A stretch of DNA of 35,882 bases from Deinococcus sp. (GTDB lineage: Bacteria > Deinococcota > Deinococci > Deinococcales > Deinococcaceae): NCBI RefSeq assembly GCF_018260555.1, contig NZ_JAGLBB010000031.1, forward strand, positions 1 to 35,882. Reading direction: 5' to 3'. A program made the position numbers and the translations under genes. Below are positions 8,121 through 16,634 of this stretch, piece by piece. The number at the start of each line of letters is the position of its first letter. Position 1 is the first letter of the stretch. The notes beneath the pieces are model-generated. The model saw only the letters and a program-made list of their open reading frames with translations, did no database searches and was not told where the DNA came from.

Positions 8121-8155
8121 TTAAAAATGTCCGCCCCGGCGCGGGCCGGGGCGGA
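8121..8155 (-). terminator. Rho-independent terminator of the cytochrome bc operon
   Basis: Perfect 10-bp stem TCCGCCCCGG / CCGGGGCGGA (8130-8139 with 8146-8155), 6-nt loop, followed on the minus strand by ATTTTTAA. It lies 18 bp past the cytochrome b stop. Confidence 0.9.
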
Positions 8156-8172
8156 GAGCAGTGCAGGGTGGT

Positions 8173-9482
<1,310 letters not shown>

Positions 9483-9486
<4 letters not shown>

Positions 9487-10145
9487 GCGAGCTGCTCCTC
9501 CACTTCCTTCTTGAATTTTTCCCACTCCGTTTCACTGAGGAACGGGTAGGGCATGCTGGCGAAGAAATCCGCCACGACCAGTTGATCGCCTTCGAGCTTG
9601 ATGGGCAGCTGCGCCAGCGGGCGGGGAGGCGGCCCGCCGATGACCTTGCAGCCGCGTTTAGGGTCGTACTGACCGGAGTGGCAGGGGCATTTCATGCCGT
9701 CGCCCTGGTCGCTGTCGGCCACGGAACAGCCGGCGTGCGTGCAGATGTCGCTGTACGCGACGATCTCGCCGTTCACCGTGGCGTCCAGTTTGGTGGGTTC
9801 CACGAGCTGCCCTTTCGGGAAGCGGTACAGGGCCAGAATGTTGTTCGGTTCGCCCTTGCGGATGACGTTATTACCGTCCTTGTCCTTCCCCATAGGCCAG
9901 GCGCGTACCAGCTGATCGCTCAGGTCACTGACCTTGATGATCTGGCCTTCCTTGCTTTCCGAGGCGTGCACGAGCACGTCACCCTTGACGGGCGGGGCCT
10001 TATCGGGCGTCAGGCGAAAGACCGGGTTGGCGGTTCCCAGCGCGCTGACGAGGCTGACCGTGCCGACAGCAGCAGTGGTGCCCATGGCGACGTTGATGAA
10101 TTTCCGGCGTGTGATCTCGGGGTCCTGTTTCTTGTAACGGGTCAT
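9483..10145 (-). CDS. Rieske iron-sulfur protein
   Basis: 2Fe-2S subunit of the cytochrome bc complex, 220 aa. The N-terminus has TRRKFINVAMGTTAA, a twin-arginine-type anchor with one membrane helix (about 17-37). The cluster motifs are CTHAGC (135-140) and CPCHSG (153-158); expected ligands are C135, H137, C153 and H156, with C140-C155 as the conserved disulfide. The segment GGPPPRPLAQLP is the conserved Pro loop. A GAGGT ribosome-binding site precedes the ATG. It is second in the operon, 56 bp after the cytochrome c gene, and overlaps cytochrome b by ATGA. Confidence 0.95.
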
Positions 10146-10201
10146 GATTCAAACCTCTGGGCTAAGCCTCTTGGCGGGGGCGGTGAGCAGCCGGGGGCCA
10201 C

Positions 10202-11065
<864 letters not shown>

Positions 11066-11102
11066 GTTCCCTCTCCCTCAGCGTGAAGTGGCCTGTACTT
11101 CC

Positions 11103-11116
11103 CCGCCACGTGGCGG
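11103..11116. promoter_or_regulatory. Perfect 14-bp palindrome upstream of the cytochrome bc operon
   Basis: CCGCCACGTGGCGG, a perfect dyad with a CACGTG core, 38 bp upstream of the cytochrome c start. If transcription starts near a TATGCT at 11160-11165 (minus strand), this would be a hairpin in the leader; otherwise it is an operator. Regulator unknown. Confidence 0.4.
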
Positions 11117-11194
11117 CTGGAACCCCTTCTCGGCCTTCTTTTAAGACCTGTTACGGGTCAGCATAGCACGCACCGAAGGCGCTCCCAGTCGCGT

Positions 11195-11212
11195 TTTGAA
11201 GTGATATTCAAA
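11195..11212. promoter_or_regulatory. Inverted repeat TTTGAA-N6-TTCAAA
   Basis: An 18-bp AT-rich dyad standing out in GC-rich sequence, just upstream of the possible -10/-35 region of the cytochrome bc operon. It resembles a binding site for a dimeric regulator; no known consensus is recognised. Confidence 0.35.
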
Positions 11213-11312
11213 CGGCTACTTGACATGCTGGCGGGCCGGCTGTCAAAGAGCTTTCCGGGGGACTCAGGCACCCTTCATGCTGCACCTTACCGAGCGGTTA
11301 AATGTCCCCCTG

Positions 11313-11449
11313 ATACGGATTCCGCTCCATTCCACCACAGCCTGAAAAGCGCCCCCCTGAGGCCACACACCGCTCAGGGGCGTCTGTTATTCCTGCTCGC
11401 ATGCGGTCGGATTGATTCAGAAGTGCAGGGAATCAACCTCAGTCCGTAT
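11313..11449 (+). repeat. Dispersed palindromic repeat, family 1, copy C
   Basis: 137 bp with ends ATACGGA and TCCGTAT. It shares TTCCACCACAG, AAAGCGCC, GGGGCGTCTG, TCGGATTGATTCAGAA and the GATTGATTC / GAATCAA hairpin with copies A and D, but is more diverged. The right edge reads TCCGTATCA; on the minus strand its TGA is the stop codon of the 76-aa gene (11451-11449). Confidence 0.85.
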
Positions 11450-11679
11450 CAGTCCGGAAGGATCAGTCCGGCCAGCGACGCGAAAGGGTGCGCCGTGCCC
11501 ACCGGGCGCAGCGTGCAGAACGGAGGCCCCCCGTCCGGTTCCACGCGGTGCGGGCACACCGGGCACTCCGGGAACGCCTGATCGGTGTACGCGAGGTCCG
11601 CTTCGGCACTCCCGATCACCCACTCGCGGCTGCACCCGGCGCGGAAGGTCACGGGCGCGGCCACCTCCGGGCGGCTCAT
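11449..11679 (-). CDS. Small Cys-rich protein coupled to the response regulator (76 aa)
   Basis: I do not recognise a family. The protein has four cysteines: C16, C39 and C42 in PECPVCPHR, and C55 in PPFCTLRP, plus His nearby, so it could bind zinc or a metal cluster. It is probably real: its ATG overlaps the response-regulator stop as ATGA, the codon use fits, and the cysteine spacing is orderly. The stop codon TGA is formed at the edge of repeat copy C, so the last residues (LILPD) may differ from the ancestral ending. Role unknown; co-translation suggests it works with the regulator. Confidence 0.65.
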   Translation of the reverse strand: MSRPEVAAPVTFRAGCSREWVIGSAEADLAYTDQAFPECPVCPHRVEPDGGPPFCTLRPVGTAHPFASLAGLILPD

Positions 11680-12320
11680 TCGAGGTTCGCGATTCCCTCG
11701 CGGATGGCGTACAGCGCCGCCTGCGTGCGGTTGTTCAGTTGCAGCTTCGTGAAGATCTCGCTGAGGCGGTTGCGGACCGTCTTCTCACTGATGTCGAGGC
11801 GCAGCGCGATGTCCTGGTTCGAGAAGCCCTGCGCCAGCAGTTTCAGGATCATGGTCTCGCGCTCATTCAGGTCGGCGTGCTTCTCGGTAGGCAACTCCTC
11901 GCGCTTATCGCGGAAGTCATCCAGGACGTTCTGGGCCATATCGGGGTCCAGCAGCGCCTCACCCGCAGCGACCCGCCGGATCACGTCGAGCAGGGTGGTC
12001 GCGTCGGCGTCCTTGAGCACGTACCCGCGCGCTCCGGCCTTGACGGCCTCGAACACGTACCGGTCCTGGCGGTACATGGTGATCATGATCACCCGCGCCG
12101 CCGGGTCGATTTCCAGGATGCTCTGGGTGGCCTTGACCCCATCGAGCTCCGGCATCTGAATGTCCATCAGGATAACGTCCGGGTGCGTATCGGCTGCGTA
12201 GCGGATCGCCTCCCGTCCGTTGGCGGCCTCACCGATGACGCGCATCCCCTCGGATTCCAGCAGGCTGCGCAGTCCCTGACGGAACAGCGCGTGATCGTCC
12301 ACGAGCAACACGCGAATCAT
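11676..12320 (-). CDS. Two-component response regulator, NarL/FixJ family
   Basis: DNA-binding response regulator, 214 aa. The receiver domain (about 1-120) starts MIRVLLVDDHALFRQGL, with the acidic pair D8-D9, the phosphorylation site D53 in VILMDIQMP and the conserved Lys in YVLKDAD. A linker leads to a LuxR-type helix-turn-helix (about 145-205) with LNERETMILKLLAQGFSNQDIA and ISEKTVRNRLSEIFTKL. I chose the ATG at 12320, not an upstream in-frame ATG at 12371, because the domain begins there and TACACT ends exactly 6 nt before it. No histidine kinase gene is in the window, so its partner is elsewhere. It overlaps the downstream 76-aa gene. Confidence 0.92.
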   Translation of the reverse strand: MIRVLLVDDHALFRQGLRSLLESEGMRVIGEAANGREAIRYAADTHPDVILMDIQMPELDGVKATQSILEIDPAARVIMITMYRQDRYVFEAVKAGARGYVLKDADATTLLDVIRRVAAGEALLDPDMAQNVLDDFRDKREELPTEKHADLNERETMILKLLAQGFSNQDIALRLDISEKTVRNRLSEIFTKLQLNNRTQAALYAIREGIANLE

Positions 12321-12326
12321 GCCCGC

Positions 12327-12332
12327 AGTGTA
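12327..12332 (-). promoter_or_regulatory. -10 element of the response-regulator transcript (leaderless)
   Basis: On the minus strand TACACT, 6 nt before the ATG, with no Shine-Dalgarno. It decides the start at 12320. Confidence 0.55.
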
Positions 12333-12441
12333 GGCCACCCCGTCCCGCATCAACGCAGCGCAGCCCCCCATGTTCCCAGGGCCGACCTACCCGCCCGCAG
12401 GCGGCGGGCACAGATGCAGAAACCTGTAAGTCCCGACCCGC

Positions 12442-12447
12442 TAGACT
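12442..12447 (+). promoter_or_regulatory. -10 element of the CvpA-like gene (leaderless)
   Basis: TAGACT ends 7 nt before the GTG at 12455; no Shine-Dalgarno. The identical hexamer TAGACT serves uppS. Confidence 0.55.
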
Positions 12448-12454
12448 GACCCGC

Positions 12455-12934
12455 GTGATCACCTGGTTTGATGCCCTGCTCGTGACCCTCTGGGCCGTGT
12501 TCACTGCCCTTGGTGCCCGGCGCGGACTCGCCGGACTGGTCTGGGGCGTGGGTGGCGTCGCCATTTGCTTCCTGGCGAACTCCCTGGCCACCGGGGCGCC
12601 TGGGGCAGTGGTGATCGCCGCGCTGCTGGGCGTGGGGCTGGCCATCGCCACCGGCCGCCTGATTCCCGCGCCGCTGGAACAACCCTGGCACCTGGGTGTA
12701 GGCGCGCTGGGTGGGTTTCTGCTGGGCGGCCTGCTGATCTCCACGCTGGCCCTGGGTTTCCCGATGGACGTGCGTGTGGACGCCAGCGGCACGCGCGCCA
12801 CGTACCCGTCGGCCAGCCTGCCGGAGGCCGTGTACAGGGGCGTGCGCGACTCGGCGTTGCAGAGCAACCTGCGTGGCGTCTGGAGCGGCAGCCGAGCCCT
12901 GAAAACCCTGCTGATTCCTGACCAGGCCCGCTGA
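12455..12934 (+). CDS. Membrane protein, CvpA-like
   Basis: 159 aa with GTG start. The N-terminal 100 residues are strongly hydrophobic with about four helices (about 5-20, 27-45, 49-67, 76-96). The ALGARRGLAGLVWG motif after the first helix resembles the GxxRGxxxG region of CvpA (colicin V production) proteins, and the length fits too. The C-terminal 55 residues are polar. The stop TGA (12932-12934) is formed where repeat copy D begins (TGATACGGA), so the original C-terminus may have been altered. Single gene, convergent with the DMT transporter. Membership of the CvpA family is a moderate guess. Confidence 0.7.
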   Translation: MITWFDALLVTLWAVFTALGARRGLAGLVWGVGGVAICFLANSLATGAPGAVVIAALLGVGLAIATGRLIPAPLEQPWHLGVGALGGFLLGGLLISTLALGFPMDVRVDASGTRATYPSASLPEAVYRGVRDSALQSNLRGVWSGSRALKTLLIPDQAR

Positions 12935-13068
12935 TACGGATTCCGATTGATTCGCTGCAGTTTTGAATCAATCCGAGCGGACGCGAGTAGGAACAAATAC
13001 GGGTTTCGCGGTATGAAGCCACAGACGGCGCTTTTCCGACTGTGGTGGAATGGAGCGGCAGTCCGTAT
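12934..13068 (-). repeat. Dispersed palindromic repeat, family 1, copy D
   Basis: 135 bp, inverted relative to copies A and C. Its reverse complement begins ATACGGACTGCCGCTC and ends AATCGGAATCCGTAT, almost the same as copy A throughout. It fills nearly the whole gap between the convergent CvpA-like and DMT genes, so it may act as a two-way terminator. Confidence 0.85.
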
Positions 13069-13098
13069 GAGGCCACACCCGGCAGCTCCCTGCGCCCG

Positions 13099-14028
13099 CT
13101 ACTGCACCTGCACGGCGGGCGCTTCCGCGTGCGGTTCGGACGACTGGTTGCCTCCGTCCCGCTGGCTCAGGACGGTCGCCGCAACCACCAGCAGTCCTCC
13201 CAGCGCGCCGCGCAGACCCACCTGCTCTCCGATCAGCAGGAAGCTGAACAGCGTGGCCGTGACCGGCTCCAGTGCGTAGATCAGGCTGGCACCGGCTGCA
13301 TTGACCGTGCGTTGCCCGACCGTCTGCATCAGGGTCGTGGCGGCCGTGGCGATCACGCCCAGGTACAGCAGCGGCGCCCACGCGCCCGCCGGGGGCCACA
13401 ATGAACCCGGCGCGGCCACCAGCGCCCAGGCCCACGCCAGGGCCGTGACACCCAGCACCTGCACCAGCGTGAACGGCAGAGCCGCGTGCCGGTGCGCCAT
13501 GCGTTCGAGCGTCACGATGAACCCCGCGTATGTGAACGCGCAGGCCAGCGCCCAGATGTCCCCGGCGACCAGGGTGCCGCCCTCCCAGGACAGCAGGCCC
13601 AGCCCCAGCACCGCCAGCGGCAGCGCCGCCCACAGCAGCGTGGGCATGCGGCGACGCTGCGAGACCATCAACCACACCGGCACCAGTACCACACTGAGCG
13701 CCGTGAAAAACGCCGCCCTGTTCGCGGTAGTGGTCAGAAGCGCGGTGGTCTGCGTGCCGTACCCGGCGATCAGCCACGCGCCCAGCACCGCGCCGTCCCG
13801 CCACAGCGAACCCCGCTGCCAGGCGCCCGGAGCGTCCGGCCGGGGCGTCCAGGCAGGCCGGCGGATCAGAAGCAGCGGCAGCAGCGCCACCGACGCGATC
13901 AGAAACCGCCACGCGATCAGGACCGGCGGGGGCAGCAGCTCGCCCAGGGTCTTCACGACCGCGAAGGTGCTGCCCCACAGGCACGTCACCAGAACCAGAA
14001 GAACCACACCACGCGCCTGAGCCGACAT
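13099..14028 (-). CDS. EamA/DMT-family transporter
   Basis: Inner-membrane drug/metabolite transporter, 309 aa, with about ten helices in two EamA repeats. It starts MSAQARGVVLLVLVTCLWGSTFAVVK, the usual first helix with the WGSTF motif. The second repeat includes the LGVIATAATTLMQTVGQR and SLIYALEPVTATLFSFLLIGE family signatures. I chose the ATG at 14028 because TACAAT ends 7 nt before it and the family signature begins there; the upstream ATG at 14109 would run through repeat sequence. The C-terminal tail is polar (SSEPHAEAPAVQVQ). Substrate unknown. Confidence 0.88.
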   Translation of the reverse strand: MSAQARGVVLLVLVTCLWGSTFAVVKTLGELLPPPVLIAWRFLIASVALLPLLLIRRPAWTPRPDAPGAWQRGSLWRDGAVLGAWLIAGYGTQTTALLTTTANRAAFFTALSVVLVPVWLMVSQRRRMPTLLWAALPLAVLGLGLLSWEGGTLVAGDIWALACAFTYAGFIVTLERMAHRHAALPFTLVQVLGVTALAWAWALVAAPGSLWPPAGAWAPLLYLGVIATAATTLMQTVGQRTVNAAGASLIYALEPVTATLFSFLLIGEQVGLRGALGGLLVVAATVLSQRDGGNQSSEPHAEAPAVQVQ

Positions 14029-14035
14029 GCCCGCA

Positions 14036-14041
14036 ATTGTA
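14036..14041 (-). promoter_or_regulatory. -10 element of the DMT transporter gene (leaderless)
   Basis: On the minus strand TACAAT, 7 nt before the ATG, no Shine-Dalgarno. A fragment of a family-2 repeat begins about 15 bp upstream, where a -35 would be. Confidence 0.55.
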
Positions 14042-14049
14042 GTGCCCAT

Positions 14050-14125
14050 CAGCAGAACAGCTCTGCGCGTGTTCGCCGTCACCCGGACGGAACGGTTTTG
14101 GTAACCCATTCCACCGGCGTCCGTA
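14050..14125 (-). repeat. Dispersed repeat, family 2, truncated copy
   Basis: The reverse complement reads GTACGGACGCCGGTGGAATG, then AAACCGTTCCGTCC and GCGCAGAGCTG. These match the first half of the copies at 6976 (ACTCCGGT, GAACCGTTCCATC, GCAGAGCTG) and 27699 (ACGCCGGGTTGAATGGG, GACCGTTC). The second half is missing. It lies at the 3' end of the 771-aa gene and in front of the DMT promoter. Confidence 0.5.
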
Positions 14126-14140
14126 CCAGCTATGAACCGA

Positions 14141-16456
14141 TCAGCGGATGGTGGTCTGGAAGCAGGTGCGGCCAGACTCGCCGGACGCCAGGGTGCCCAG
14201 CGAGACCGTCATGGTGCCGCGCGTGAATGTGCCGCCTGTGGTGGTCAGGCTGCCGCCGTCCGTGTCAGCGTCGCTGCTGAGGTATGAGGTGAGCGTGCTG
14301 CGCGTGAGCTTCACGCCGAAGCCAGTGATGGCGCTGCCTTCATCCGCGTCGTAGGCGGTGGTCAGGGCGTTCGTGCTCCCGGGCACGTGATCCACGATCA
14401 CGAAGTTCGGCAGGGCCGCGCCGCCCAGGTTCTCGAAACCGACGCAGTACTCCAGAATCTCGCCCGGCAGGCCGCCACCGGACGTCCCGAACGCGGTGCC
14501 CTTCGTGACGTTGCGGACCTCCTTGATCAGGTTGCCGTAGACCGTGTTCGTGGACGCGGCGGCGCTGTTGTTACTGGACACGGGGTCCGTGGTGGCGCTG
14601 CTGACCGACGCGGTGTTCGTGAAGCTACGGACTGCCGGCGTGCTTGCCAGGGTCGCGGTGGTCGGCGTAGTGGCCGTGACCGTGATGACCTGCGTGGCGT
14701 TGGCCGCGAGATCCGCGAAGTCCCAGCTGAGCGTCTGACCGCTGACGCTGCCGGGTGCAGGCACGCTACTGACGAAGGCGACACCGGCGGGAAGCGTGTC
14801 GGTCACGGCGACAGCCGACGCGGCGGTCGGGCCTCCGTTGGTGACGGTCAGCGTGTACGTGATGGTCTCGCCGGGTTGAACGAAGGCCTTGCCGGTCTTG
14901 GTAATGCCCAGATCCGCGCTGGGAATCACTACCGTCACGCTGGCGTAATCGTCTTCGGTCGTCACGCCGTTGTCCGTTTTCGAATCGCTGTCCGGTTGCG
15001 GGGACGAGATGACCTCTGCGACGTTCGTGATCGGGCCAGCACCTGTGGCCGTCGCGGTGATCGTCAGGGTGGTTGCCTCGCCCGCTATGGGGCTCAGAAC
15101 GCTCCAGATTCCCGTGGCCGGGTCGTAAGTGCCGGCAGCGGCTGAGGAGCTGACATAGGTCACTCCGGCCGGCAGGACATCCTTTACCTCCACGTTCTCG
15201 GTGGGAACGCCAGGTCCGGCAGAAGGGTCAGGGCCATCGTTATGCAGCGTAATGGTGTAGGTGATGGTACTGCCCTGAATGGGCGTGGCGTTGCTCACGG
15301 TCTTGGTCAGTGACAGGTCATCGACGCCGCCAGCGATCATGAGGGCCACGCTGCTGATGTAGAACAGATCCTGACTGCCCTGGATGTTCAAGGTGCCGGA
15401 GGTGGCCCCGGACGACGTTTTGGTGGTGACATCGAAGGTGTCGAAATCCACACCGAAAGCGTCGTCACGCCCTGCATCTGCCGCGGTGGGCCCGGAGCTA
15501 CCGCCGGTACTGATGGTGCTGTTGAAGATGCCGCTTCTGGGCGTCGTCCCCGTTCCACCCAGGTTAAAGGTGTTGGTAATGGCCGAGGGCGGCTGTCCGG
15601 CCCCGAAGCTCAGTGACTCGGCCACGCCGCTCGCGTAGTTGACGTTCAGGGTCTCGTCGCCCTCCCAGGCCAGGACAGAGGTTTTGGCTCCGAAGGTGGT
15701 GGGCACGAACAGCCCGCTGACGGTACGGGTGGTCAATTCGTTCTGACTGCGGTCAAATCCCTCATAGATGACCAGGTTCTTATAGGTATCAAGCGAGCTT
15801 TCGTAGATGATGTACATACCCCAGCCGCCAAGGACCTGTTCGCGAGAACAATGCTGAGAAGCCAGGCCCGGCGCAGTGGCACTAAGGGTTCCTACATTCG
15901 CCGACAGAATTGTCAAGTCAGTCATTGAGTAGGTCTTGTTCGGATCCGGCAGGCTGGCAATGTAAGGCGTGATATCCGCGACATCACCGAAAAAACCGCT
16001 ATATCCCAACACTGTAGAGCCGCTCATGAGTGGGAAAATATCTGTGTAGCGAGATACGGCACCAGCAGTAACGGTCTGGCCGTCGAAGATCACAGTGGTG
16101 TCATTAATGACGGTACCCGGATCTGTGGCTGTCTTATCAGTCCGGTCAGCAGAAGCCGCCCAGTACAGCAGCGCCTTGACAATGGTGGCGCCTGCTGGCA
16201 CGCCAGTAACAGCCTGTGACGTGGCCGTGGTGCTCACCTGGCACGCCGGACTGGTACCCGATCCATTGTTCGCCTGGGTGCGGAAGCTCGCGCCGGTCGT
16301 CACGTAATCAACGCGACCCTGGAACTTGTAGGTCGGTGTCGTGGCCAGTGGAGTATCGGCCAGGGCCGTGCCGGTCAAGGCCAAGCCCAGCAAGGCCGCC
16401 GCGGTCTGCCGGAATCTGGAGGAGAATCGGAAGCTTCTGCTTGTTTGCGCCGTCAT
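14141..16456 (-). CDS. Secreted DUF11-repeat cell-envelope protein (771 aa)
   Basis: Predicted exported surface protein. A signal peptide (about 1-33, ending LTGTALA) precedes an N-terminal globular domain (about 40-375) with VKALLYWAAS, GWGMYIIYE and a long beta-rich stretch, like the DUF3344-type modules often found before DUF11 repeats. Two DUF11 repeats follow: about 379-500 (LSLTKTVSNATPIQGSTITY, ITLHNDGPD) and about 514-625 (LGITKTGKAFVQPGETITY, VTDTLPAG). The C-terminal domain has EYCVGFENLGG. There is no LPXTG, no transmembrane anchor and no beta-barrel. GAGGAG lies 6 nt before the ATG. It is the last of the DUF11 genes and is separated from the 1606-aa gene by a strong terminator, so it is probably transcribed alone. 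Confidence 0.88.
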   Translation of the reverse strand: MTAQTSRSFRFSSRFRQTAAALLGLALTGTALADTPLATTPTYKFQGRVDYVTTGASFRTQANNGSGTSPACQVSTTATSQAVTGVPAGATIVKALLYWAASADRTDKTATDPGTVINDTTVIFDGQTVTAGAVSRYTDIFPLMSGSTVLGYSGFFGDVADITPYIASLPDPNKTYSMTDLTILSANVGTLSATAPGLASQHCSREQVLGGWGMYIIYESSLDTYKNLVIYEGFDRSQNELTTRTVSGLFVPTTFGAKTSVLAWEGDETLNVNYASGVAESLSFGAGQPPSAITNTFNLGGTGTTPRSGIFNSTISTGGSSGPTAADAGRDDAFGVDFDTFDVTTKTSSGATSGTLNIQGSQDLFYISSVALMIAGGVDDLSLTKTVSNATPIQGSTITYTITLHNDGPDPSAGPGVPTENVEVKDVLPAGVTYVSSSAAAGTYDPATGIWSVLSPIAGEATTLTITATATGAGPITNVAEVISSPQPDSDSKTDNGVTTEDDYASVTVVIPSADLGITKTGKAFVQPGETITYTLTVTNGGPTAASAVAVTDTLPAGVAFVSSVPAPGSVSGQTLSWDFADLAANATQVITVTATTPTTATLASTPAVRSFTNTASVSSATTDPVSSNNSAAASTNTVYGNLIKEVRNVTKGTAFGTSGGGLPGEILEYCVGFENLGGAALPNFVIVDHVPGSTNALTTAYDADEGSAITGFGVKLTRSTLTSYLSSDADTDGGSLTTTGGTFTRGTMTVSLGTLASGESGRTCFQTTIR

Positions 16457-16634
16457 GGCTACTCCTCGGGTTATGGGTGGCGGGAGGGGGCGGGTCAGTT
16501 CGTGAGATGTTCGTGTTCAGGATCTTGCTTGTGGTCGCCTCATAGCCAGAGGCGAAGCGTGCGTTCTCATGAAAGAAAACGGGGGAGGGCCGCGGACACC
16601 CCGCCGCCCTCCCCCACTGGGCGGGGGGTGGTGA
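16457..16634. other. Intergenic region between the 771-aa and 1606-aa genes
   Basis: 178 bp. It holds the terminator of the upstream 1606-aa gene (16571-16615) and a CGCCTC-N7-GAGGCG hairpin (16536-16554) that may be an operator or leader hairpin of the 771-aa gene. No clear -35/-10 pair was found, though a promoter must lie here if the terminator is efficient. Confidence 0.5.
16571..16615 (-). terminator. Rho-independent terminator of the 1606-aa gene
   Basis: Perfect 10-bp stem GGGGGAGGGC / GCCCTCCCCC (16581-16590 with 16606-16615), followed on the minus strand by GTTTTCTTTC. It lies 19 bp after the stop codon. Confidence 0.85.

Noticed and set aside
9487..9525. Longer cytochrome b start (13 extra residues)
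   Set aside because: It lies inside the Rieske gene, lacks start signals, and the ATGA overlap gives the usual family N-terminus.
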